Source: JBBROS01 sp963792675 (GTDB lineage Bacteria > Pseudomonadota > Alphaproteobacteria > Acetobacterales > Acetobacteraceae). From it: a DNA stretch of 64,000 nucleotides. How positions within the stretch are numbered: the stretch's first letter is position 1; every line of letters starts with the position of its first letter. This document shows, in pieces, positions 9,612 through 18,664 of this stretch. The notes beneath the pieces are model-generated. The model was not told where the DNA came from and searched no databases. It saw nothing but the letters and a program-made list of their open reading frames with translations. The position numbers were made by a program, and so were the translations under genes. Where the stretch lies: positions 1 to 64,000 of the forward strand of contig CAWBWT010000006.1 of NCBI GenBank assembly GCA_963792675.1. Reading direction: 5' to 3'.

Positions 9612-12152
9612 TCAGGAGATCACCACTGCGTTGTAGGCCATGTGCAGCGCGACCGCCGGGGCGAGGCTACCGGTGCGGCGGAACAGCAGCGCGCAGCACA
9701 CGCCCACCGTACCCACCGGCAGCCAGGCCAGGACCGGGTGGTACACTGCGAAGAACAGGGAGCTTCCGACCACCGCGCGCCAGCCGCTCCATTCCCGGTC
9801 GAGCGCCTTGAATAGCACCCCGCGGAACAGCGTTTCCTCGGCCACCGGGGCGATCAGCACGGCCAGGACGAACGTCGCCGCCCAGGCGTGCGGAATCGTG
9901 CGCATCTGCGCCTCCGCCTGGTCCAGCAGCGGCGCAACCCAGGGAAAGCCATGCAGGACGTGCTGGTAGCCGAGCGCCGCCATGCCCAGCGCCGCCCAGA
10001 TCGCGCCGCCGAGCGGCAGCGTGTACACGTGGCGCCACAGGTTGCGGCGCGTCTGAGCGCCGGGCCAGACCCAGGCGTCCGAAACGCGCACGCTGCGGTT
10101 GGCGAGGAACTCCATAAACCCTAGCGCCACGACCAAGGCAGCAACGCCGTAGCCCACGGTCCGAGCGAGTTCCACCGCAGCCGGGCCGGCCAATGCGAGG
10201 GTGAACCCGTTCATCATCGCGGCCAACTCGACCAGCAGGCTGATGGCCACCATGGCATGCACCAGGGTGGGCGGGTCCGGCAGCCGGGCCGACCAAGGGT
10301 CGTAGAGATAGGGCAGGCGGGCCCGGAAATCCTGCCACATCGCGGTGGCGGTCATTGTCGAATACACCACCCCGGCGATCGCGGTCGGCCATTGCCGGGT
10401 CGCGACGCCGATCGCGAATGTCAGTGCGCCCAGATAGACCGCCCAGCGCCGGCTCCAGGGGAGCTTCTCGGTCGCGCCGGATTCGGATGCGACCGTCGCC
10501 AGCGTGACCGCCTTGGCGGCCATGCTGCGGGCGAACACCAGCCACAGGCCGAACACGGCGGCCAACGTCGCGCCCTCGGCGGGGGCCTGCCAGGCGGCGT
10601 AGAGCAGGATGCTGCCGACGGTGATCGAGGCGAGCCAGGTCCAGAGTCGCGCCTTGGCCCGCAGCAGGCTTTCCAATCCGCGCGGCCAGGTCAGCGCCAG
10701 CCAAAGCGCCGGCCCTTCGGAGGCGAGCGACCTCGGCCCCAGCACGCCAAGGAAGTAGGTCCCGAACAGCAGCGCGCCGGCGCACCACCGGGCGGTATCA
10801 TTTTCCGACCCGGCGACGAGCCCACGCAGGTTGAACCACTGCCCGGCCGCCATCGTCGCCGGGATCAGTACCGCCTGCACCAGCGCGCCGCGGTCGCGGG
10901 CGAGCCACAGCAGCTCCTTGCGGTACAGCGGGTCACCGCCGAACCGTGCGGGCCGGCGCAGCAGGCGCGACGGCCGGCCGGCCAGCGGGTCGGCCGGTGC
11001 GCTCAGGCCGCGCCGCGCGGCGCCCACCGCCAGCGCGACCGAGCCGGCGATCGCCGCTCCGGACAGCGCCCACCCGGCGGCTACGCCGCGCCCGAACGAG
11101 AACGAGCCGTCGTCCGCTTGGCCGAGGAACCAGCCGAGCCACGGCCAGGGCAGGGCGGGAAGACGCTGCAGCGCGGCCACGACCGGCGCCGCCTCGGTGC
11201 CGACGAACATGGCGCCGAGCACCGTCGCCGAGGTCGCGATGGAGCCGAGCCAGCCCAGCAGCCCGAACGCCGCGCCGCGCGTGCGCGTCCGGACCCCGAG
11301 CAGCAGCCCGATCTCGACCGCCTTGCCGACGCAGGAGGCGGCAACCGCAAGCGGGATGCCGAGCACGACCGCCGCGAGCGCCCCGGCGCGCGCGCCGTAA
11401 ATCGTACCGTACAGCACGCCCGGGACCAGCGGCGCCGACCAGAACAGCGGGTTGGCGGCCAGCGGGGCGAGCATCTCGGCGAGGAATACCGGGCCAGCGC
11501 CGACCGGGTGGCTCAGCAGCCACTCCCACATCGGATGCCGGCGGCGTTGGACGTCGAGCTCGGGCCCCTCGCCCTGCAGCACCAGGATCAGCGCCCACCA
11601 CAGCAGCGCGATCGAGCCGAGCATCGCCGGCAGGCCGCGTGCCGGGCCGAGGCCGGCCAGGCCGGGCGCGGCCTCGCGGTCGAGCACGAAGCGGGTGTGG
11701 AGCGGGTCGTCATAGGCGCGGCGCAGGTGGGCGGCGATGGTGGCCGCGTCGCCGCCCTGCGACGCCGCCTCCCGCGCAGCCTCGGCGGCGAAGTCGGGTG
11801 GGCGGCGGGCCGGCCCAAGGTCCCACGGCAAGTCCGGCAGCAAAGGCGGCAGGCGGGCGAGCTCGACCTCGTCGAGGAATGCCGGGCTGACGCCGACCTC
11901 GCCGCGCCCCTCGGCGACGGCGACCTGCCCGGCCCGCACCGCGCCGCGCACCAGCACGAAGCCGGCCACGTTGACCGCGGTCATGAAAGCGATCGTCAGG
12001 GTAAAGCCGAACGCGCCCCAATTTGTCGCCCGCTCGCCGGCGCGGCCGCGGAACATCAGCCGCGCCCGTTGCCGCCGCCCTGCCGCGCGCCGGCCCGACC
12101 AGCCCAGCAGCAGCAGGACCACCCGCCAGGCCGGCGGCGGCGACGGCGTCAT
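9612..12152 (-). CDS. ABC-2 permease fused to CPBP intramembrane metalloprotease
   Basis: Inner-membrane protein of 846 aa. The N-terminal part (about 600 residues) has the hydrophobic-segment pattern of an ABC-2 type exporter permease with a large extracytoplasmic loop. The C-terminal 200 or so residues are a CPBP (CAAX-processing-like) protease with its motifs: EETLFRGVLF near 770, FFAVYHPVL near 803, and HMAYNAVV near 836. The ATG at 12152 overlaps the stop of the ATPase gene (ATGA); the longer upstream frame lies inside that gene and is rejected. Such fusions are known as a protein family, but substrate and protease role are not established. It could export and process a peptide or handle ions as NatAB does. 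Confidence 0.88.
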   Translation of the reverse strand: MTPSPPPAWRVVLLLLGWSGRRAAGRRQRARLMFRGRAGERATNWGAFGFTLTIAFMTAVNVAGFVLVRGAVRAGQVAVAEGRGEVGVSPAFLDEVELARLPPLLPDLPWDLGPARRPPDFAAEAAREAASQGGDAATIAAHLRRAYDDPLHTRFVLDREAAPGLAGLGPARGLPAMLGSIALLWWALILVLQGEGPELDVQRRRHPMWEWLLSHPVGAGPVFLAEMLAPLAANPLFWSAPLVPGVLYGTIYGARAGALAAVVLGIPLAVAASCVGKAVEIGLLLGVRTRTRGAAFGLLGWLGSIATSATVLGAMFVGTEAAPVVAALQRLPALPWPWLGWFLGQADDGSFSFGRGVAAGWALSGAAIAGSVALAVGAARRGLSAPADPLAGRPSRLLRRPARFGGDPLYRKELLWLARDRGALVQAVLIPATMAAGQWFNLRGLVAGSENDTARWCAGALLFGTYFLGVLGPRSLASEGPALWLALTWPRGLESLLRAKARLWTWLASITVGSILLYAAWQAPAEGATLAAVFGLWLVFARSMAAKAVTLATVASESGATEKLPWSRRWAVYLGALTFAIGVATRQWPTAIAGVVYSTMTATAMWQDFRARLPYLYDPWSARLPDPPTLVHAMVAISLLVELAAMMNGFTLALAGPAAVELARTVGYGVAALVVALGFMEFLANRSVRVSDAWVWPGAQTRRNLWRHVYTLPLGGAIWAALGMAALGYQHVLHGFPWVAPLLDQAEAQMRTIPHAWAATFVLAVLIAPVAEETLFRGVLFKALDREWSGWRAVVGSSLFFAVYHPVLAWLPVGTVGVCCALLFRRTGSLAPAVALHMAYNAVVIS

Positions 12153-12910
12153 GCCCAAGGCGGCCGCGCGGTGACCTGCAGGAACACCGCCTCCAGATCC
12201 GCCTCGCCACGCTCCGCGCGTAATGCCTCGAGCGAGCCGGCGGCCGCCACCCGCCCCTCGTCGATGATGACCACGTGCGAGCACAGCCGCGCCACGTGGT
12301 CCATCAGATGGGTCGAGAACAGCACCGTCACGCCCCCGCGCGCCTGCTCGGCGAACATGTCGTAGAACAGGTGCATCGCCTCGACGTCGAGCCCGTTGGT
12401 GGGCTCGTCGAGCACCAGCAGCTTCGGCTCGTGCAGCATCGCCAGCAGCAGGCCGAGCTTCTTCTTCATGCCGCGGGAATACTCCTCGGCATAAGCGTCG
12501 AGGTCGTCGTCCATGCGCATCCGGGTGATCAGGGGGGCTAGGCGCGCGAGCGTCGCTTGCGGGTCGAGCCCGTGCATGGCGGCGCTGAGCAGCAAGGTTT
12601 CGCGGCCCGAGGCGTAGGAATAGAACACCGGCTCGTCCGGCAGGAAGCCGATCCGCCGCACCACCTTGGGCCGCTCGGCGAAGGCGTCGAGCCCATCCAC
12701 CAGCAGCCGTCCTTCGGTCGCGCGCAGGATGCCCATCAGCAGGCGGAACAGCGTCGTCTTGCCGGCGCCGTTGCGGCCCAGCAGCCCGCAGATCTGCCCG
12801 GCCGGCACCGCGAAGCTGATGTCCTGCAGCGCGACTTTCATCCCGAACGACTTCGACACGCCCTCCACCTGGACCAGCGGCGCTCGCGATGCTGCGGACA
12901 TGGGCGTCAT
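12149..12910 (-). CDS. ABC-2 exporter ATPase
   Basis: Nucleotide-binding subunit (253 aa) of the exporter, cytoplasmic face. Walker A is GRNGAGKTT, the signature is YSRGMKKKL, Walker B is LLVLDEP, and the switch His is in FSTHLMDH. The YSRGMKKK signature with a GFLPDEP Q-loop substitute is typical of ABC-2/NatA-like exporters. It could start at 12910 or at an in-frame ATG (MSAAS) near 12901. It is translationally coupled to the permease-CPBP gene, so the two form a complete heteromeric exporter. Confidence 0.92.
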   Translation of the reverse strand: MTPMSAASRAPLVQVEGVSKSFGMKVALQDISFAVPAGQICGLLGRNGAGKTTLFRLLMGILRATEGRLLVDGLDAFAERPKVVRRIGFLPDEPVFYSYASGRETLLLSAAMHGLDPQATLARLAPLITRMRMDDDLDAYAEEYSRGMKKKLGLLLAMLHEPKLLVLDEPTNGLDVEAMHLFYDMFAEQARGGVTVLFSTHLMDHVARLCSHVVIIDEGRVAAAGSLEALRAERGEADLEAVFLQVTARPPWA

Positions 12911-12956
12911 CCAGGGTTGATGAACGACCTTAGCCCAACGTTAACGACGCGGGAAC

Positions 12957-14171
12957 TTAGCGCGAAGCGCCGGTTCCGTCCGAGACCAGGCGCGTATCCG
13001 CCACCGACCACGCCACCGTCGCCCGGTCGCCCGGCGCGAGGGCGGCGGCGCCGGCAAAATTCGGCTGCTTGGCGACCAGCGTCTGGCCGCCGGGTGTTTC
13101 GAGCGCGGTGCGGATCAGCTCGCCCATGAACACCACCTCCCGCACGATCGCCGGCAGTGTGTTGCGGTCGCCGGCATCGGCCCGCTCCGGCAGCACCGAA
13201 AGCTTCTCCGGCCGTACCATGCAGCTGCCGGGCTCGTAAAACGGCTGCGCAGGGGCACGCAGCACGGCGCCCTCGGCCGTGGTGATCGACAGCGTGCCGG
13301 ACGCGTCCCGCGCCACCGCGGCGACCGGCAGCATGTTGGCCTCGCCGACGAAGCCGGCGACGAAGCGGTTGGCGGGCGCGTCGTACAGCACGCGCGGCTC
13401 GGCGATCTGCTCGATGCGGCCGCCGTTCATCACGCTGACCCGGTCCGACATCACCAGCGCCTCGCGCTGGTCGTGGGTGACGTAAACGAAGGTGATGCCG
13501 AGCCGGTCGTGCAGCCGCTTGATCTCGAGCTGCAACGTTTCCCGCAGCTGCTTGTCGAGCGCGCTGAGCGGCTCGTCCATCAGCAGGACGCGCGGGTTGA
13601 ACACCACTGCGCGGGCGATCGCCACCCGCTGCTGCTGCCCGCCCGAAAGCTGCTGCGGGAAGCGGCCCTCGAGGCCGCGGAGCTGCACCATGTCCAGCAT
13701 GCGCGCGATGGCGGCGTCGCGTTCGGCCCGGCCGGCGCCGCGCTGCTTCAAGGCGAAGCCGATGTTTTCCGCCACCGTCAGATGCGGGAACAGGGCGTAG
13801 TTCTGGAACACCACGCCAATGTTGCGCTTGTGCGCCGGCAGCCGCTCCACCGGGCGGCCGTCGATCCGGATGCTGCCCGCGCTCGGCTCCTCGAAGCCGG
13901 CGATCAGCATCAAGGTGGTCGTCTTGCCCGAGCCGGACGGGCCCAGCAGGGTAATGAACTCGCCGGCGCGGATCTGCAGATCCAGCCCATCGATGGCGCG
14001 GTGCCGGCCGTAATGCTTGGCAAGGCCGTGCAGGTCGACCGCGGCGCCCGGCTTGAGTGCTCCCGGCTTGCACGCTGGCAGATTGGTCGGCGGCAGGTTG
14101 GACGTTGGCGGCTCGAGCACGACCGGGCCGGTCGTTCCAAATGCGGTGGCAGAAACGGCGCTCGCGTCCAT
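12957..14171 (-). CDS. potA: Polyamine-type ABC importer ATPase
   Basis: ATPase of a spermidine/putrescine-type importer (404 aa). Walker A is GPSGSGKTT, the signature is LSGGQQQRV, Walker B is VLLMDEP, and the C-terminal third is a TOBE regulatory domain (VRPEKLSVLP region). The first 45 or so residues are a poorly conserved extension before the LHGLAKHYG strand. It is divergent from its presumed permeases, which start at 14302 on the other strand; the usual arrangement is co-directional. Substrate assignment rests on family resemblance and the linked PuuB-like oxidase; opines or other cationic amines remain possible. Confidence 0.85.
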   Translation of the reverse strand: MDASAVSATAFGTTGPVVLEPPTSNLPPTNLPACKPGALKPGAAVDLHGLAKHYGRHRAIDGLDLQIRAGEFITLLGPSGSGKTTTLMLIAGFEEPSAGSIRIDGRPVERLPAHKRNIGVVFQNYALFPHLTVAENIGFALKQRGAGRAERDAAIARMLDMVQLRGLEGRFPQQLSGGQQQRVAIARAVVFNPRVLLMDEPLSALDKQLRETLQLEIKRLHDRLGITFVYVTHDQREALVMSDRVSVMNGGRIEQIAEPRVLYDAPANRFVAGFVGEANMLPVAAVARDASGTLSITTAEGAVLRAPAQPFYEPGSCMVRPEKLSVLPERADAGDRNTLPAIVREVVFMGELIRTALETPGGQTLVAKQPNFAGAAALAPGDRATVAWSVADTRLVSDGTGASR

Positions 14172-14251
14172 GGCTCCCCCCGGGCTCGCCCGGCGCCATG
14201 CTGGAAGAGAAGCGACGGCCTGTCGAGGACATGCTGCACCTGCGAATGGCT

Positions 14252-14280
14252 TTGACAGGGCGCGGCCCGCTCTGCACTCT
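14252..14280 (+). promoter_or_regulatory. Possible sigma-70 promoter for the polyamine-type permease operon
   Basis: TTGACA at 14252-14257 matches the -35 consensus perfectly and lies 45 bases before the permease start. The -10 at normal spacing is poor (CACTCT), so this is a candidate only. It lies in the 130-base divergent region shared with the ATPase gene. Confidence 0.3.
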
Positions 14281-14301
14281 CGCGTGTCGCCGGAGGGTCG
14301 G

Positions 14302-15150
14302 ATGCTGGCAGCCTCGTTGCGCAGAACGGGTTCGGCGGCGCCGCTGCTCGCGCTGCCGCTGGTGCTGTTCCTGGTGGTATTCTTCGTCTACCCGGTCGCG
14401 TCCATGCTGCTGCGCAGCTTGCAGCCGGGCGCCTGGTCGGTGGCCGCCTACCTCGAGCTGTTCGAGGGCGACGTGTTCTGGCCGGTGATGCGGATCACGC
14501 TCGAGATCGGACTGATCGTGACGGCGTGCTGCCTCCTGCTGGCCTATCCGCTCGCCTATTGGCTGGCGCGGCTGCCGGCGGCGTCGGCCAACCTGCTGCT
14601 GATCCTGGTGCTGATCCCGTTCTGGACCAGCATCCTGGTGCGCTCCTACGCCTGGATGGCGCTGCTGGAGCGGCATGGCGTCGTGAACAACCTCCTGCTG
14701 TGGGCGCATCTGGTGCCGCGGCCGGTGAAGCTGCTGAACACGCGCTTCTCGGTGTGCCTGGCGATGGTGCACGTGCTGCTGCCGTTCATGGTGCTGCCGA
14801 TCTACGCCAGCCTGCGCGCGCTCGACTGGCGGCTGGTGCGGGCAGCGCAGTCGCTGGGCGCCTCGCCGTGGGCGACGCTGCGCCAAGTCGTGCTGCCGTT
14901 GTCGCGGCCCGGCATCGGCGCCGGCGTCACCTTGGTGTTCACCTTGTCGATCGGGTTCTACATCACCCCGGTGCTGGTCGGCGCGTCGTCGGACGTGATG
15001 GTGTCGATGCTGATCAACGACCAGGTCGGGCTGCTGGCCTGGCCGTCGGCCAGCGCGATGGCGGCGGTGCTGCTGCTGCTGGTCCTGGCCGCGACCGCGC
15101 TGCTGGCCCGGCTGACGGGCGCGCGGCGGGCCGGCGCGTGGGGCGCCTGA
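14302..15150 (+). CDS. potB: Polyamine-type ABC permease 1
   Basis: Integral membrane permease (282 aa), six predicted helices, starting MLAASLRRTGS. The binding-protein-dependent transport signature (EAA loop) is visible around SLGASPWATLRQVVLPLSRPG. I chose the ATG at 14302 because the frame before it lies inside the divergent promoter region and the hydrophobic first helix follows directly. The stop overlaps the next start by one base (TGATG). It pairs with the second permease to form the heterodimeric channel. Confidence 0.88.
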   Translation: MLAASLRRTGSAAPLLALPLVLFLVVFFVYPVASMLLRSLQPGAWSVAAYLELFEGDVFWPVMRITLEIGLIVTACCLLLAYPLAYWLARLPAASANLLLILVLIPFWTSILVRSYAWMALLERHGVVNNLLLWAHLVPRPVKLLNTRFSVCLAMVHVLLPFMVLPIYASLRALDWRLVRAAQSLGASPWATLRQVVLPLSRPGIGAGVTLVFTLSIGFYITPVLVGASSDVMVSMLINDQVGLLAWPSASAMAAVLLLLVLAATALLARLTGARRAGAWGA

Positions 15151-15989
15151 TGCCGCGGCTCGGCGCGTCGCTGCTGGCCGGGGTCGCGGTGCTCGTGCTG
15201 CTGTTCCTGCTGCTGCCGATCGCCATCGTGTTCCCGCTGTCGCTGTCGTCCGGCAGCTACCTGAGCTTCCCGCCGCCGGGCTGGAGCCTGCGCTGGTATG
15301 CGTCGTTCTTCGACAGCCGGTCCTGGACCGGGGCGGCAATGATCAGCGTGCAGGTCGCGGTGCCGGTGACGCTGCTGTCGGTGCTGCTCGGCACGCCGGC
15401 GGCGATCGCGCTGCAGCGCGGCGCCTTCCCGGGCCGGCGCTTGGTGCAGGCGCTGGTGCTGTCGCCGCTGATCGTGCCCGGCATCATCGTCGCGATCGGC
15501 ACCTACTTCGTTTACGCGGGCTACGGCCTGGTCGGCCATCCGCTGGCGCTGGTGCTCGGCCACACCTGCCTCGCGGTGCCGTTCGTGGTGATCAACGTCG
15601 GCTCGGCGCTGCAGGGCATCGACCGGCAGCTCGAGCGCGCCGCCAGCAGCCTCGGCGCCGCGCCGTTGGCCGCGTTCCGGCAGGTGACGCTGCCGCTGAT
15701 CGCGCCCGGCATCGCCGCCGGCGCCGTGTTCGCCTTCATCACCTCGTTCGACGAGCTGCTGATCGCGCTGTTCCTGTCCGGCACCGGCGCCGTCACCCTG
15801 CCGCGGCGCATGTTCGACGAGATCCGCTACGACATCGACCCGACCATCGCCGCGGTGTCGAGCCTGCTGATCCTGCTGACGACCACGCTGATGCTGGCGG
15901 CCGAGCTGTGGCGCCGGCGCACCGAACGTCGCCGCGTCGGCGGCTCGGCGGCTCCGGCCTATGCCCCGCTGCCCGACATCGCCACCTGA
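15150..15989 (+). CDS. potC: Polyamine-type ABC permease 2
   Basis: Second permease subunit, 279 aa, six helices, starting MPRLGASLLAG at the ATG in a TGATG stop-start junction. The EAA loop is in SLGAAPLAAFRQVTLPLIAPG. The final 25 residues are a Pro/Ala-rich cytoplasmic tail. An 18-base gap precedes the binding-protein gene. A much longer frame beginning at 14526 overlaps permease 1 and is discarded. Confidence 0.88.
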   Translation: MPRLGASLLAGVAVLVLLFLLLPIAIVFPLSLSSGSYLSFPPPGWSLRWYASFFDSRSWTGAAMISVQVAVPVTLLSVLLGTPAAIALQRGAFPGRRLVQALVLSPLIVPGIIVAIGTYFVYAGYGLVGHPLALVLGHTCLAVPFVVINVGSALQGIDRQLERAASSLGAAPLAAFRQVTLPLIAPGIAAGAVFAFITSFDELLIALFLSGTGAVTLPRRMFDEIRYDIDPTIAAVSSLLILLTTTLMLAAELWRRRTERRRVGGSAAPAYAPLPDIAT

Positions 15990-16007
15990 ACCGGAAGGAA
16001 ACCCGCC

Positions 16008-17190
16008 ATGCCCGACCCGATCACACGCCGCCTCGCTCGCATGGCGGCCGAGCCGCCGCATGTCGCCGACCTCAGCCGGCGCCGGTTCATCGCCGCCGCC
16101 GGGCGCTACGGCCTGACCGCGGCGGCGGCCGCGGCACTCACCCGGCACCTGGCGTTCCCGGCGCTGGCGGCCACGCCCGAGCTGCCGGCGATCACCGACT
16201 TCCCCGCCAAGCTCAAGGGCAGCGGCACGGTGCGGGTCTGCTCCTATGGCGGCGCGTTCCAGGCGGCGCAGCGCCAGGCCTACTTCAAGCCGTTCGAGGA
16301 GCTGAGCGGCATCCGGGTGGTGGAATCCGAAGGGCCCGACATCGCCAAGGTGAAGGCGATGGTGGACACCGGCAACGTCGAATACGACGTCGGCGAGTTC
16401 GACCGCGCCTCGGTCATCAACCTGGCGCGCAAGGGCGAGTATTGGGAGCCGATCGACTACGCGCTGTTCGACGTCGACAACATCGACGCGGCGTTCCGCG
16501 CCAAGGACTCGGTGGCGATGCTGCCGTACGGGCAGATCATCGGCTACCGCACCGACGCGTTCGGGGGCAAGGCGCCGGCCGACAACCCCGATCTGTGGAA
16601 CGTGGACGCGTTCCCGGGCACGCGCTGCTTGCAGGCCGGGTCGGGCGGGCTGGCGCCCGACCTCGAGGTGGCGATCATGGCGACCGGGGTGCCGAAGGAG
16701 AAGGTCTACCCGATCGACATCGACAAGGCGTTCGCGAGCCTCGCCAAGATCAAGCCGCACGTGGACAAGTGGTGGACCGCGGGCGCGCAGCCGGCGCAGC
16801 TGCTGAACGACAACGAGGTGACGATGGCGACCGCCTGGAACGGCCGCATCTACACCATCCAGCAGAACGGCGCGCCGGTGAAGCCGATCTGGCGCAACCA
16901 GCTGCTGCGCACCGACGTGTGGGCGATCCCGAAGGGGGCGAAGAACAAGGAGAACGCGCAGAAGCTCAGCGCCTTCATCACGACCGGCGATCGCCCAGGC
17001 GCGGCTGTCGTTCATCATCCCGTATGGGTTCGTCAACAACAACGCGGCCGCGCTGATGCCGCCCGACCGGCTGGCGCAGCTGCCGACGGCGCCGGACGTG
17101 AAAAAGGACCTGCTGATCTACGACACCGCGTGGTGGGCGGACAACCGCGACGCGGTGCTGGCGCGCTGGAACAAATTCTTGCTCGGATGA
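16008..17190 (+). pseudogene. potD: Polyamine-type periplasmic binding protein, one frameshift
   Basis: Extracellular solute-binding protein of the PotD/PotF family, exported by a twin-arginine signal (SRRRFIAAAGRYG, then an Ala-rich stretch). The first frame is normal up to KLSAFIT near base 16982. The true C-terminus then continues one frame over as IAQARLSFIIPYGFVNNN, ending KFLLG at the TGA at 17188. Deleting one G from the CCGGCG at about 16983 restores the whole protein (about 393 aa). The uncorrected frame runs to 17255 and would overlap the next gene. Sequencing error is likely. It supplies substrate to the two permeases just upstream. Confidence 0.86.
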
Positions 17191-17251
17191 ACGCGCCAGA
17201 GCGGCTTCATCCGGGGTGGAATCGCGCAGCGATCTCCGGGCGAGTGGCCGC

Positions 17252-18553
17252 GTGAGACAAGACGCCTTGCCGTCCCGGCGTCCACTGCCCGCCAGCCTCT
17301 ATGCCGAGACCGCGCAGCCCGGGCTCGACACGCCGCCGCTCGAGGGCGACACGCGGGCCGACGTGGTCGTGGTCGGTGGCGGCTTCACCGGCCTGTCGGC
17401 GGCGCTGCATCTGGCCGAGCGGGGCGTGTCGGTGGCGGTGCTGGAAAGCCACGAGGTCGGCTGGGGCGCCTCGGGCCGCAATGGCGGCCAGGTCAATCCC
17501 GGGCTGAAGTTCGACCCCGACCAGATCGAGGCGGATTTCGGCGTCGGCATGGGGCGGCGCATGATCGGCTTCTCCGGCGCCGCGCCGCAGCGTGTGTTCG
17601 ACCTGATCGAGCGGCACCAGATCCAGTGCGAGGCGCAGCGCGGCGGCACCATCCGCGCCGCCAAGTCGGCCCGCAATGCCGCCCTGGTGCGGGCGTCGGC
17701 GGAGAAATGGGCGGCCCGGGTGGACGACACGGTGCTGCTCGACGCCGCCGGCATGCGGGACGCGACCGGCACCGGCCGCTACCTGTGCGGCATGCTGGAC
17801 CGCCGCGGCGGCAACGTGAACCCGCTCGGCTATGCGCGCGGCCTCGCGCGGGCGGCGCAGCAGGCCGGCGCCCGCATCCACGGCGGCAGCCCGGCGCTGC
17901 GCACCGAGCAGGTGCCGGGCGGCTGGCGCGTCACCACGCCGGGCGGCAGCGTGACGGCGGAGAAGCTGGCGCTCTGCACCAACGGCTATACCGATGCGCT
18001 GTGGCCCGGCCTCAAGCGCAGCATCGTGCCGGTGTTCAGCATGATCGCCGCCACCGCGCCCTTGCCCGAGCCGCTGGCCCAAGCGGTGATGCCGTCGCGC
18101 GCGGTGCTGTTCGAGGTCGCGGCGATGACGGTGTACTACCGGGTGGACGCGGCGGGCCGGCTGCTGATGGGGGGGCGCAGCCCGTCCTACGACACCGGGG
18201 AGCGGGCGCGGTTCCAATACCTGATCGACTACACCGAGACGCTGTTCCCGATGCTGCGGGGGGTGGACTGGACCCATTTCTGGAACGGGCAGCTCGCCAT
18301 CAGCACCGACCATTACCCGCATTTCCACGAGCCGGCGCCGGGCGTGCTGGCGTCGCTGGCGTATAACGGCCGCGGCGTGGCGATGGCGACGGCGATGGGG
18401 TCGCAGATCGCCGACCGCTTCCTGGGCGCGTCCCCGGACCAGCTATCGATGCCGATCACCGGCCTGCGCGAGATCCCGTTCCACGGCCTGTGGCGGACGG
18501 CGTTGTCGGCGCGGGTGGCTTATGGCCGCATCCGGGACAGTTTGGGGCTGTAG
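17252..18553 (+). CDS. puuB: FAD-dependent amine oxidase, PuuB-like
   Basis: DAO-family flavoprotein, 433 aa. The Rossmann FAD motif GGGFTGLSAALHLAE is near residue 48, followed by WGASGRNGGQVNPGLK, characteristic of gamma-glutamylputrescine oxidases. The C-terminal part has YNGRGVAMATAMG, the second flavin contact. I prefer the GTG at 17252 because the protein then begins MRQDALPSRRPLPASLYAETA, matching relatives; an ATG at 17216 is in the same frame. Placed directly after a polyamine-type importer, it would oxidise the imported amine. No glutamylputrescine synthetase is nearby, so a free amine substrate is equally possible. Confidence 0.85.
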   Translation: MRQDALPSRRPLPASLYAETAQPGLDTPPLEGDTRADVVVVGGGFTGLSAALHLAERGVSVAVLESHEVGWGASGRNGGQVNPGLKFDPDQIEADFGVGMGRRMIGFSGAAPQRVFDLIERHQIQCEAQRGGTIRAAKSARNAALVRASAEKWAARVDDTVLLDAAGMRDATGTGRYLCGMLDRRGGNVNPLGYARGLARAAQQAGARIHGGSPALRTEQVPGGWRVTTPGGSVTAEKLALCTNGYTDALWPGLKRSIVPVFSMIAATAPLPEPLAQAVMPSRAVLFEVAAMTVYYRVDAAGRLLMGGRSPSYDTGERARFQYLIDYTETLFPMLRGVDWTHFWNGQLAISTDHYPHFHEPAPGVLASLAYNGRGVAMATAMGSQIADRFLGASPDQLSMPITGLREIPFHGLWRTALSARVAYGRIRDSLGL

Positions 18554-18566
18554 CGCGCCTTCCTAA

Positions 18567-18595
18567 CCCGACCGCTGCGCCGACGTCGCGTCGGG
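18567..18595. terminator. Possible bidirectional hairpin between convergent genes
   Basis: CCCGAC and GTCGGG can pair across 17 bases; an inner alternative CCGAC/GTCGG also exists. It lies in the 111-base gap between the converging amine oxidase and LLM monooxygenase genes. No T-run follows. Confidence 0.3.
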
Positions 18596-18664
18596 GACCG
18601 CGTGGATGGCCGGATCAAGTCCGACCATGACGATTGGTGGAGCCGGGAGCGAACGGGCTGCGCC

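Noticed and set aside
10257..12365. 702-codon plus-strand open frame
   Set aside because: It is antisense to the ABC-CPBP gene, is rich in Arg/Gln/Pro with no family features, and is a normal by-product of very high GC at third positions.
12907..15339. 810-codon minus-strand open frame
   Set aside because: Overlaps potA on the same strand in a different frame and the permeases antisense. No recognisable domain.
14958..17042. 694-codon minus-strand open frame
   Set aside because: Antisense to the polyamine-type permease and binding protein genes; Arg/His/Gln-rich, no motif.
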